DNA of 64,000 nt from Ruminococcus flavefaciens (GTDB lineage: Bacteria > Bacillota > Clostridia > Oscillospirales > Ruminococcaceae): the NCBI GenBank assembly GCA_902760805.1, contig CACWHY010000003.1, positions 1 through 64,000 of the forward strand, read 5' to 3'. The notes beneath the pieces were generated by a model. That model was not told the origin of the DNA. It did not search any database and worked only from the letters and a program-made list of their open reading frames with translations. The translations under genes and the position numbers were made by a program. The number at the start of each line of letters is the position of its first letter. The first letter of the stretch is position 1. Below, in pieces: positions 1 to 6,870 of this stretch.

Positions 1-59
1 TTGTTTTCTCTCAGCATTTTGCTCAGCTCCCTTCCTCTATATTATACCACATAAATGAG

Positions 60-88
60 AAAAAGCCCAGCTTTTACTGGACTTTTTC
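60..88 (-). terminator. Rho-independent terminator of the LytTR regulator gene
   Basis: The leftward transcript forms a stem between AAAAAGTCCAG and CTGGGCTTTTT (one G.U pair) that runs into a T tract. It lies about 40 bases after the LytTR gene's stop. A second perfect hairpin at 98-120 (AAAGCTCCC/GGGAGCTTT) sits between the stop and this element. Confidence 0.7.
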
Positions 89-125
89 GACAGACTGAAA
101 GCTCCCATATCGGGAGCTTTTGCTT

Positions 126-914
126 TTATTCGCTGAAATCCATCTGCGCCTTGCTGCGCTGATCCGGATAAGGCATGATCCAGTATTTGGACAGGAAGCG
201 CTGGTACTCCTCCTTAACGTAGTCCGCCTTGCCCTTGGCGATCGGAACTGCGCTGTCAGCGTACCTCATGGTGATCTGATCTGAGGTCATGTGGGAGATG
301 AACACTGAGTTCACCACATAGCTTCTGTGGGGTGCAAAGAAATTCGGATAGGGAGCTAAGATCTCCAGGAAATCCTTCATAGGACCTGAGGTCTCAACAA
401 CTGTTCCGTTGTGAAGGAAAATGTCGATAACTCTTCCAGTTACCTTTGCGAAAACGATAGAGTCAACAGCAAGGGTCTGGAAATCTCCACGGATATCCTT
501 GATCTGGATACGCTTGTGGGGGTGAGCTAAGATCTCCTCACAAATATCATCCATCATAGGGAAGAAATCCCTCTGATTGAACAAATCGTTCACATAACGT
601 CTTGGCTGGACGAAAACAGTCTCATAGGTGCCGTCCTCCACCAAGTGGAAGTAAACGAAAGGCACATAGGGATCATATTTACGGATCTCACGGGAAACAT
701 CAAGTCCGGTCTTGTGTACACCGGGGTACATACCGAAGGCCATATTCAGGAAAACGATGTCGAAGCGCTGTTCCTTAGCTGCCTCTACAAGATCCTGAGG
801 TGAGGAAAAATACTGAGTTACGGCTTCATTTTCTCTATGGCCGAAGTATTCCCTTACCAGCTCTTTCATTCTGCCAAGTCTGATGCCGTCATCATCGCAA
901 AATGCAATATTCAT
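126..914 (-). CDS. LytTR-family response regulator
   Basis: This 262-residue protein looks like a two-component response regulator of the AgrA/LytR type. An N-terminal receiver (about 1-120) begins MNIAFCDDDG, the acidic pocket used for phosphoryl transfer, and is followed by a LytTR DNA-binding domain (about 140-245) with the typical phrases VDSIVFAKVTGRVIDIF and FFAPHRSYVVN. Such proteins are normally activated by a membrane histidine kinase; none lies next to it here, so its partner is elsewhere or upstream of the window. The start is supported by AAAGGGTGG just upstream of ATG and by a consensus promoter further upstream. Its target genes cannot be told from the sequence. Confidence 0.88.
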   Translation of the reverse strand: MNIAFCDDDGIRLGRMKELVREYFGHRENEAVTQYFSSPQDLVEAAKEQRFDIVFLNMAFGMYPGVHKTGLDVSREIRKYDPYVPFVYFHLVEDGTYETVFVQPRRYVNDLFNQRDFFPMMDDICEEILAHPHKRIQIKDIRGDFQTLAVDSIVFAKVTGRVIDIFLHNGTVVETSGPMKDFLEILAPYPNFFAPHRSYVVNSVFISHMTSDQITMRYADSAVPIAKGKADYVKEEYQRFLSKYWIMPYPDQRSKAQMDFSE

Positions 915-990
915 AAAACCACCCTTTTATCATTTTTTCATCGTCATTCTCATCTGTCTGATACATGAAACTCTGTTTTATGCCCCTTAA

Positions 991-1019
991 ATTATATAAC
1001 ACCAGGGCTTGTTTGTCAA
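991..1019 (-). promoter_or_regulatory. Promoter of the LytTR regulator gene
   Basis: On the minus strand, TTGACA (1014-1019) and TATAAT (991-996) are separated by exactly 17 bases, a full vegetative sigma consensus. The predicted leader is about 70 bases. The rest of the 301-base gap 915-1215 holds only the terminator near 1150-1188 and no convincing gene. Confidence 0.8.
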
Positions 1020-1149
1020 TAATTTAATACGAAAAAATGGAGATTCATGCAAAACAAACAAATATTATCTCAAAAAACCCATCACATTTCCATAACATGG
1101 CGCTCATACTACACAATCGGGTAGGTATAATTTCGCTTCCCTTAGCCAA

Positions 1150-1188
1150 AAAAATACCGAGCCTGAGATCGTGGCTCGGTGTTTTTTA
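1150..1188 (-). terminator. Bidirectional terminator after the Na+/Ca2+ exchanger gene
   Basis: Perfect 8-bp stem ACCGAGCC/GGCTCGGT (1156-1163 with 1173-1180), with an A-run on the left and a T-run on the right, so it can stop transcripts from either side. It lies about 30 bases beyond the stop of the exchanger gene. Confidence 0.75.
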
Positions 1189-1215
1189 TCAGGGTAACGC
1201 CGGAGGGTCCGCCTC

Positions 1216-2154
1216 TCAGCGCTTTATCAGATAGACTGTGTAGCCTGCATAGATCGCCAGCATGAGGGCTCCCTGCCAGCGTACCAGCTTTTTCTTCGGG
1301 GCGCACATGGCTAAGACCAGCACGCTCATTATGATAAGGGCAGCGGTGTCGATAGTATTCTCCATAGTGAAGCCCATAGGCGAGATCGTTGCGGCAATTC
1401 CCAGAACGAACAGGATATTGAAAATATTGGAGCCGATAACGTTTCCCAGAGCCATATCCACCTCATTTTTCCTTGCGGCGACTATACTTGTCACCAGCTC
1501 AGGAAGGCTCGTTCCCAGGGCAACCACAGTCATTCCGATGAGGTTATCCGACATTCCGAAGCTCTTTGCGATGTCCGAGGCGCCAACGACTACCATTTTT
1601 CCGCCGGCAGCGATAGCAGCTATTCCCAACACGATGTACAGCGCACACTTCCAGCCGGGCAGGATCTTGTAGTCCTCACCGCCCTCCGCAGAGGCACGGG
1701 CTTTGAGGGCTCCACTGACCATGATGTAAAGGAAGGCTGCAAAAACGATCAAAAGGCCGATCCCGCCCAGGCGTGGGATATTTCCCATAATCCCGCCGAT
1801 CCCCAGGAGAAGTCCTGCAACGACGATGGAGAACGGGAAGTCCCTCTTCAGCGACTCACGGCTTATGGCCAGCGGACTGAGCAGTGCGCAGACTCCGCAG
1901 ACCACCATGAGGTTGAAAATATTCGAGCCCACGGCGTTGCTTATGGAAAGGTCGTTCTTACCGGCGATCGAGGCACTGACGCTGACGGAGGTCTCCGGCA
2001 GGCTCGTTCCCATGGCAACAATGGTCATTCCGATGATAAGCGACGGCACCTTCAGCATTTTCGCAACGCTTGAGCTTCCGTCAACAAAGAAGTCGGCGCC
2101 CTTGATCAGAAGAACAAAACCGACTATCAGCAGTACATATTTCAGCATTTTCAT
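1216..2154 (-). CDS. Calcium/sodium antiporter (CaCA family, YrbG-like)
   Basis: A 312-residue, very hydrophobic protein with the two inverted halves typical of the K+-independent Na+/Ca2+ exchanger family. Each half carries the ion-binding alpha-repeat: GTSLPETSVS with AVGSNIFN near 50-85, and GTSLPELVTS with VIGSNIFN near 210-250. About ten membrane helices are expected. The length matches bacterial YrbG-like proteins (about 310-330). It probably exports Ca2+ in exchange for Na+ across the cytoplasmic membrane. The gene is monocistronic, with its own extended -10 promoter upstream and a terminator downstream; the ion specificity is inferred from the family. Confidence 0.9.
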   Translation of the reverse strand: MKMLKYVLLIVGFVLLIKGADFFVDGSSSVAKMLKVPSLIIGMTIVAMGTSLPETSVSVSASIAGKNDLSISNAVGSNIFNLMVVCGVCALLSPLAISRESLKRDFPFSIVVAGLLLGIGGIMGNIPRLGGIGLLIVFAAFLYIMVSGALKARASAEGGEDYKILPGWKCALYIVLGIAAIAAGGKMVVVGASDIAKSFGMSDNLIGMTVVALGTSLPELVTSIVAARKNEVDMALGNVIGSNIFNILFVLGIAATISPMGFTMENTIDTAALIIMSVLVLAMCAPKKKLVRWQGALMLAIYAGYTVYLIKR

Positions 2155-2180
2155 GTCCCCTTTTTTTCTTTATATTACCT

Positions 2181-2209
2181 ATTATAGCACGTCCACGGCC
2201 AAAAATCAA
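2181..2209 (-). promoter_or_regulatory. Promoter of the Na+/Ca2+ exchanger gene
   Basis: Minus-strand TTGATT (2204-2209), 17-base spacer, TATAAT (2181-2186) preceded by TGC, an extended -10 element. The leader is very short (about 20 bases), which leaves little room for RNA-based control. Confidence 0.75.
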
Positions 2210-2468
2210 CCGCAGGAGCCCCCGGAGCCGACCTGCCGCTCATTTCCGTGAAAGCTGCACAAAAATAGGACAGCCTTCTCCGGGAAAGGGCTCCATTTCC
2301 CCGCTCAGATCAGCCTTAGCAGCCACCATTAGTTGTGCAGTTTCGACAAGTTTTCAGACCTCCGGGGAAAACACGCCCCCCAGGCCTTGACAAAATGCAC
2401 CAAAAAACTCCTCTTGAGGCTATAATTCCAGACTTATCGGAGAAAATCCCACAAGGTGCTGTTTCCTC

Positions 2469-2497
2469 TTGATTTGAGGGAGAAAATGTGCTAAAAT
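2469..2497 (+). promoter_or_regulatory. Promoter of the ArsB/NhaD-type permease gene
   Basis: TTGATT (2469-2474) and TAAAAT (2492-2497) are 17 bases apart, and TG precedes the -10 by one base (extended -10). The leader is about 70 bases and contains a small GCCGG/CCGGC hairpin before the GGAGG site. A better-looking TTGACA at 2387 has no -10 at the proper distance. Apart from the two promoters, nothing else is recognisable in the 419-base gap 2155-2573. Confidence 0.6.
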
Positions 2498-2573
2498 TTG
2501 AAATGTATGCGGTCTTCTACGGAATGGCCGTGATCTTACGCCGGCGCTGACCGGCCTTCGGAGGTATATTTTT

Positions 2574-3926
2574 ATGACAGCAGCACAGATCTTTGCCGTC
2601 GTTATCTTCGTGGCGATGTTCGTTCTCATCGTCCTTGACAAGATCGAGCGGCATTTCGTTACTCTCGGCTGCGGAGCGCTCACGCTTACCGTTGTTTTCG
2701 GCATCTGCATGAGAAGCGGCTCTGCGATCTGGGACACCATCGCCATCAAGGGCTTTGCTACCAAGGAATTCTGGTATCAGGTCACTGAGAGCGAGAGCAA
2801 AGGCATCAACTGGGCCACGATCCTGTTCATCGCAGGCATGATGGTCATGGTAGAGGGCATGGCTAAGGCCGGATTTTTCCGGTGGCTTTGCATGAAGATC
2901 GCCTTCCTCGTTAAATGCAAGACTATCCCGATCTTCATCACCTTCATGGTAATGAGCGCTGTTCTCTCAATGTTCATCGACAGCATCACCGTTATCATGT
3001 TCCTTGCGGCTGTAACTATCGAGCTTGCTCAGCTGCTGAAATTCAACCCCGTCCCCATGATCCTCTCTGAGATCTTCTGCGCAAACCTGGGCGGCTCAGC
3101 TACCATGTGCGGAGATCCCCCCAACATCATCGTGGGAACATCCCTGGGCTTCTCATTCTTCGACTTCCTGACGAATACCGGCCTTGTGGCTGGTATATGC
3201 CTGGTAGTCTCCGTGATCTTCTTCTACATCGTTTTCCACAAGGAGATCGCAGGCGGCACCGACAAGCCCGTTGACATCTCTAAGCTCCCTCAGCCCAGTG
3301 AGGCTATCACCAACAAGAAGGACTTCATCATCAGCAGCATTATCTTCGGACTTGCTGTTGTGCTCCTTATCACTCATGCGACCACTCACCTGACAGTTGC
3401 AACTATCGGTCTGGCTATCGCAGTCCTGACGCTGATCACTTCCGGAAAGGACGCCCTTGAGCTCATCAAGAAGGTGGACTACAAGACCCTCCTCTTCTTC
3501 ATCGGACTCTTCGTAGTAGTGGGCGGCCTTGAAGAGACCGGTATCCTCAAGCTGATTGCAGACTTCATCGGTCGTATCAGCGACGGCAACGTTAAGCTGA
3601 TGATCGCGATCATCCTCTGGGTATCCGCTATCGCCAGCGCCTTCGTGGACAATATCCCCTTCGCAGCAACTATGGTGCCGATCATCCAGAGCCTTTCTGC
3701 TTCTGCGGGAGTTCCTATCGAGACTCTTGCATGGGCACTGTCTCTTGGTACCGACATCGGCGGAAGCGCTACTCCTATCGGAGCCTCCGCAAACGTTGTG
3801 GGCACATCTGTTGCCGCTAAAAACGGCCACCCGATCAGCTGGGGCAGATACTGCAAGAAGCTGGCTCCCGCAACGGTCATCGTTCTTGCTATCTCAACAG
3901 TTTATCTGTTCGCAAGATACTTATAA
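2574..3926 (+). CDS. ArsB/NhaD (ion transporter superfamily) membrane permease
   Basis: A 450-residue polytopic protein of the ArsB/NhaD/SLC13-like ion transporter superfamily, with about eleven membrane segments. Two symmetric signature loops are visible: GGSATMCGDPPNIIVG near 165-185 and GGSATPIGASANVVG near 395-410, each the broken-helix substrate-binding motif of the family. The second half also carries DNIPFAATM. Members move Na+/H+, arsenite or dicarboxylates; the sequence alone does not say which. It starts at ATG after GGAGGTATATTTTT, has its own extended -10 promoter, and a cytidylate-kinase-like gene follows 45 bases later. Confidence 0.85.
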   Translation: MTAAQIFAVVIFVAMFVLIVLDKIERHFVTLGCGALTLTVVFGICMRSGSAIWDTIAIKGFATKEFWYQVTESESKGINWATILFIAGMMVMVEGMAKAGFFRWLCMKIAFLVKCKTIPIFITFMVMSAVLSMFIDSITVIMFLAAVTIELAQLLKFNPVPMILSEIFCANLGGSATMCGDPPNIIVGTSLGFSFFDFLTNTGLVAGICLVVSVIFFYIVFHKEIAGGTDKPVDISKLPQPSEAITNKKDFIISSIIFGLAVVLLITHATTHLTVATIGLAIAVLTLITSGKDALELIKKVDYKTLLFFIGLFVVVGGLEETGILKLIADFIGRISDGNVKLMIAIILWVSAIASAFVDNIPFAATMVPIIQSLSASAGVPIETLAWALSLGTDIGGSATPIGASANVVGTSVAAKNGHPISWGRYCKKLAPATVIVLAISTVYLFARYL

Positions 3927-3971
3927 TATAAGTCTACAAACTGCAAAGTTTATCATAAAGGAGGAACAACC

Positions 3972-4577
3972 ATGGCACAGCTCATTATTTCAGTAGGTCG
4001 AGAGTTCGGAAGCGGCGGAAGAGTCATCGCCGAGGAGCTCGCTAAGAGATTCAACATCCCGATCTACGACAGACACCTCATCACCGAGATTGCTGAGAAA
4101 ACAGGACTTTCCCCCGAGGAGATCGAGAAGTACAACGAAAAGCCCAAGCACATTATCATCTCTCGCAAGGTAAGAGGCTACAGCAACTCCATCGAGGACA
4201 ACATCGCCGAGATGCAGTTCAACTTCATTCGTGAAAAGGCCGAGAGCGGCGAGTCATTCGTTGTTGTCGGACGCTGCTCCGAGTCAAAGCTGAAGAACTT
4301 CAGCGGCCTCGTTTCAGTGTTCATCTTAGGCGATATGGACGCTAAGATCCAGCGTGTAATGAAGATCTACGAAATGGACGAGCATGACGCTCGTGAGTTC
4401 ATCGAGAAGAAGGACAAGAAGAGAAAGCGCTATCATAACTACCACGTCGGCCTCCACTGGGGAGATTCTCGTCTTTACGACCTGAGCATCAACAGCAGCC
4501 GCCTTGGTATCGAGGGCACTATCGACTACCTTGAGCAGTACATCAAGGCCAGAGCAGCCCTGGAAGAGAGCAAGTGA
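3972..4577 (+). CDS. Cytidylate kinase-like P-loop protein
   Basis: A 201-residue member of the cytidylate-kinase-like family (Cytidylate_kin2 type). The N-terminus IISVGREFGSGG is the modified P-loop of this family, in which the usual GKGT is replaced, followed by the family phrase PIYDRHLI and a conserved GRCSE near 95-100. These proteins are distinct from true Cmk and are widespread in Clostridia, often encoded beside transporters; their substrate is not established. A strong AAAGGAGG site precedes ATG. The gene lies 45 bases after the permease gene and probably shares its transcript, which ends at a strong hairpin. Confidence 0.85.
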   Translation: MAQLIISVGREFGSGGRVIAEELAKRFNIPIYDRHLITEIAEKTGLSPEEIEKYNEKPKHIIISRKVRGYSNSIEDNIAEMQFNFIREKAESGESFVVVGRCSESKLKNFSGLVSVFILGDMDAKIQRVMKIYEMDEHDAREFIEKKDKKRKRYHNYHVGLHWGDSRLYDLSINSSRLGIEGTIDYLEQYIKARAALEESK

Positions 4578-4581
4578 TACA

Positions 4582-4615
4582 AACCGCCACGGGAACGGCC
4601 TGTGGCGGTTTTTCA
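4582..4615 (+). terminator. Terminator after the cytidylate kinase-like gene
   Basis: Perfect 9-bp stem AACCGCCAC/GTGGCGGTT (4582-4590 with 4602-4610) followed by a T-run, a few bases after the stop codon. Confidence 0.85.
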
Positions 4616-4659
4616 TTAGCCAGATCACAGTGAATTATACAATTATTTTCAAAAAGCCC

Positions 4660-4688
4660 TTTACTTTTTTGCTTTTATGTGGTAAAAT
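4660..4688 (+). promoter_or_regulatory. Promoter of the acyl-CoA synthetase-thioesterase operon
   Basis: TTTACT (4660-4665), 17-base spacer, TAAAAT (4683-4688). Transcription would begin near 4695. This rules out a start for the downstream gene at 4679 and supports ATG at 4754. Confidence 0.65.
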
Positions 4689-4753
4689 ATACTTATGATT
4701 TACTGCTTTACAGCTTTTACAGCGTAAAGCTATCGGAAAGGACAGTTTTTGTT

Positions 4754-6388
4754 ATGCCAATCACAGAATTTCTTGAAAGAAATGCCGAGCTCTACGGCAA
4801 TGACGTCGCTCTGGTAGAGGTCAACCCCGAGATCACTGAGGTACGCCGTGTGACCTGGAAGGAGTATGAGCTCATCGAGCCAAACCCGGAATGTAACTAT
4901 CGCCGTGAGATCACTTGGAAGGTCTTCGACGAAAAGGCCAACCGCTTCGCTAACCTCCTGCTGGAGAGAGGCGTAAAAAAGGGCGACAAGGTAGGTATCC
5001 TGCTGATGAACTGCCTGGAGTGGCTGCCCATTTACTTCGGTATCCTCAAGACCGGCGCCCTGGCCGTGCCGCTGAATTTCCGCTATACCTCCGACGAGAT
5101 CAAGTATTGCCTTGACCTTGCTGAGGTGGACGTGCTCATGTTCGGCCCCGAGTTCATCGGAAGAGTTGAGGAAATTGCTGACGAGATCAGCCGCAACCGC
5201 CTGCTGTTCTATGTGGGAGAGGGATGCCCCTCCTTCGCTGAGCACTACGACAGCCACGTTGCGAACTGCTCAAGCCAGGCTCCCGACATAAAGCTCACTG
5301 ACGATGACTACGCCGCTATCTACTTCTCATCGGGAACTACAGGCTTCCCCAAGGCTATCCTCCACAAGCACCAGAGCCTTGTCCACTCCGCTAAGTGCGA
5401 GCAGGCTCACCACGGCCAGACCCGTGATGACGTGTTCCTCTGTATCCCTCCCCTGTACCACACCGGCGCTAAGATGCACTGGTTTGGAAGCCTCTACTCC
5501 GGAAGCAAGGCCGTTATCCTCAAGGGCGTAAAGCCTAAGTTCATTATCGAGACAGTCTCCAACGAGCTTTGTACCATCGTTTGGCTGCTGGTGCCTTGGG
5601 CCCAGGACATCCTGGACGCTATCGACCGTGGTGACATCGACCCCAGCAAGTATGACCTTGCTCAGTGGAGACTCATGCACATCGGCGCTCAGCCTGTTCC
5701 TCCCTCGCTTATCGCACGCTGGAAGGAGCACTTCCCCAACCATCAGTATGACACCAACTACGGCCTCAGCGAGTCTATCGGACCCGGCTGCGTTCACCTG
5801 GGCGTGGAGAATATCCACAAGGTAGGCGCTATCGGCAAGGCTGGCTACGGCTGGCAGGTTAAGATCTGCGACGAGAACTTCAATACCGTTGAGCGTGGCC
5901 AGGTGGGCGAGCTCTGCGTTAAGGGCCCCGGCGTTATGACCTGCTACTACCGTGACGAAAAGGCCACAGCAGACACCCTCAAGGACGGCTGGCTCCTCAC
6001 CGGAGATATGGCTCAGGAGGACGAGGACGGCTTCATCTACCTGGTAGACCGCAAGAAGGACGTTATCATCAGCGGCGGCGAAAATCTCTACCCCGTTCAG
6101 ATCGAGGACTTCCTCCGCTCACACCCAGCTGTCAAGGACGTGGCTGTTATCGGACTTCCTGACAAGCGCCTGGGCGAGATCGCTGCGGCTATCATCTCTA
6201 TCAAGGAGGACTCTACCTGCACTGAGGACGAGATCAATACCTTCTGCCAGAAGCTGCCCAGATATAAGCGTCCCCACAAGATCATCTTCGCCGATGTTCC
6301 CAGAAATCCCACCGGAAAGATCGAAAAGCCAAAGCTCCGCCAGATCTACTGCGGAGAGAGTCTTGTGGCTAAGCAGATAAAAAACTGA
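4754..6388 (+). CDS. AMP-dependent acyl-CoA synthetase (class I adenylate-forming ligase)
   Basis: A 544-residue ANL-superfamily enzyme that activates a carboxylic acid with ATP and transfers the acyl group to coenzyme A. Visible core motifs: the phosphate loop YFSSGTTGFPK (about 190-200), YGLSES, GWLLTGDMA, the hinge DRKKD (about 432-436) followed by ISGGENLYPVQIE, and the catalytic lysine region GKIEK (Lys about 522). The length fits medium/long-chain acid CoA ligases; the chain length preferred is not evident. ATG 4754 follows GGAAAGGAC and lies after the predicted transcription start, whereas the longer frame does not. A PaaI-like thioesterase follows in the same operon. Confidence 0.9.
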   Translation: MPITEFLERNAELYGNDVALVEVNPEITEVRRVTWKEYELIEPNPECNYRREITWKVFDEKANRFANLLLERGVKKGDKVGILLMNCLEWLPIYFGILKTGALAVPLNFRYTSDEIKYCLDLAEVDVLMFGPEFIGRVEEIADEISRNRLLFYVGEGCPSFAEHYDSHVANCSSQAPDIKLTDDDYAAIYFSSGTTGFPKAILHKHQSLVHSAKCEQAHHGQTRDDVFLCIPPLYHTGAKMHWFGSLYSGSKAVILKGVKPKFIIETVSNELCTIVWLLVPWAQDILDAIDRGDIDPSKYDLAQWRLMHIGAQPVPPSLIARWKEHFPNHQYDTNYGLSESIGPGCVHLGVENIHKVGAIGKAGYGWQVKICDENFNTVERGQVGELCVKGPGVMTCYYRDEKATADTLKDGWLLTGDMAQEDEDGFIYLVDRKKDVIISGGENLYPVQIEDFLRSHPAVKDVAVIGLPDKRLGEIAAAIISIKEDSTCTEDEINTFCQKLPRYKRPHKIIFADVPRNPTGKIEKPKLRQIYCGESLVAKQIKN

Positions 6389-6439
6389 TCACCGACATTC
6401 GAGGACTGACAGAGATCCAAATTTCCAGGAGTGATAATA

Positions 6440-6832
6440 ATGACAGACCTTGAAAAAGTCAGACAGCAGTTCGCCGGCGACCGCTTTGCTACAGAAAACG
6501 GCATGATCGTGGAGGAAGTCGGCGACCACTACGCTAAATGCAGCGTGGAGCTCACCGACCGCCATTTCAACGCCATGGGCGGAGTTATGGGCGGCGTCCA
6601 CTACACGCTGGCGGACTTCGCCTTCGCTGTGGCCTCAAACTGGCAGAAAATGCGTACCGTGGGGCTGAGCTGCTCCATAAGCTACGTTGGGCCGGTCCGT
6701 GGCAAGAAGCTGATCGCTGAGGCACGGCTGATAAAAGACGGCCGCAGCACCTGCTCCTACAACGTTCAGATCCGTGACGACCTGGACAACATCGTAGCGG
6801 TGGTGCAGTGTGTCGGTTTCAACAAGGCATAA
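6440..6832 (+). CDS. PaaI-type hotdog-fold thioesterase
   Basis: A 130-residue single hotdog domain of the PaaI/YbgC-like thioesterase group. The central helix region HFNAMGGVMGGVHYTLADFAFA is characteristic: asparagine and glycines at the active site, with an aspartate in the ADFA stretch. It probably hydrolyses an acyl-CoA, perhaps the product of the acyl-CoA synthetase encoded just upstream, with which it forms a two-gene operon. ATG 6440 has CAGGAG eight bases upstream; a GTG nine bases earlier would overlap that site. The gene ends in a strong terminator shared with the convergent cellulase gene. Confidence 0.85.
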   Translation: MTDLEKVRQQFAGDRFATENGMIVEEVGDHYAKCSVELTDRHFNAMGGVMGGVHYTLADFAFAVASNWQKMRTVGLSCSISYVGPVRGKKLIAEARLIKDGRSTCSYNVQIRDDLDNIVAVVQCVGFNKA

Positions 6833-6869
6833 AAAATGCTGCGTAACGAAAATGTTACGCAGCATTTTT
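6832..6869. terminator. Bidirectional terminator between convergent genes
   Basis: A 16-bp perfect stem AAAAATGCTGCGTAAC/GTTACGCAGCATTTTT with a six-base loop, A-rich on the left and T-rich on the right. It serves both the thioesterase gene and the oppositely oriented cellulase gene. Confidence 0.92.
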
Positions 6870-6870
6870 G

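Noticed and set aside
1037-1234. Short open frame (65 codons) in the gap before the Na+/Ca2+ exchanger
   Set aside because: No ribosome site, crosses the terminator hairpin at 1156-1180, no recognisable protein.
2387-2426. TTGACA at 2387 with TATAAT at 2421 as a promoter
   Set aside because: The spacing of 28 bases is far too long; the TTGATT/TAAAAT pair at 2469-2497 fits better.
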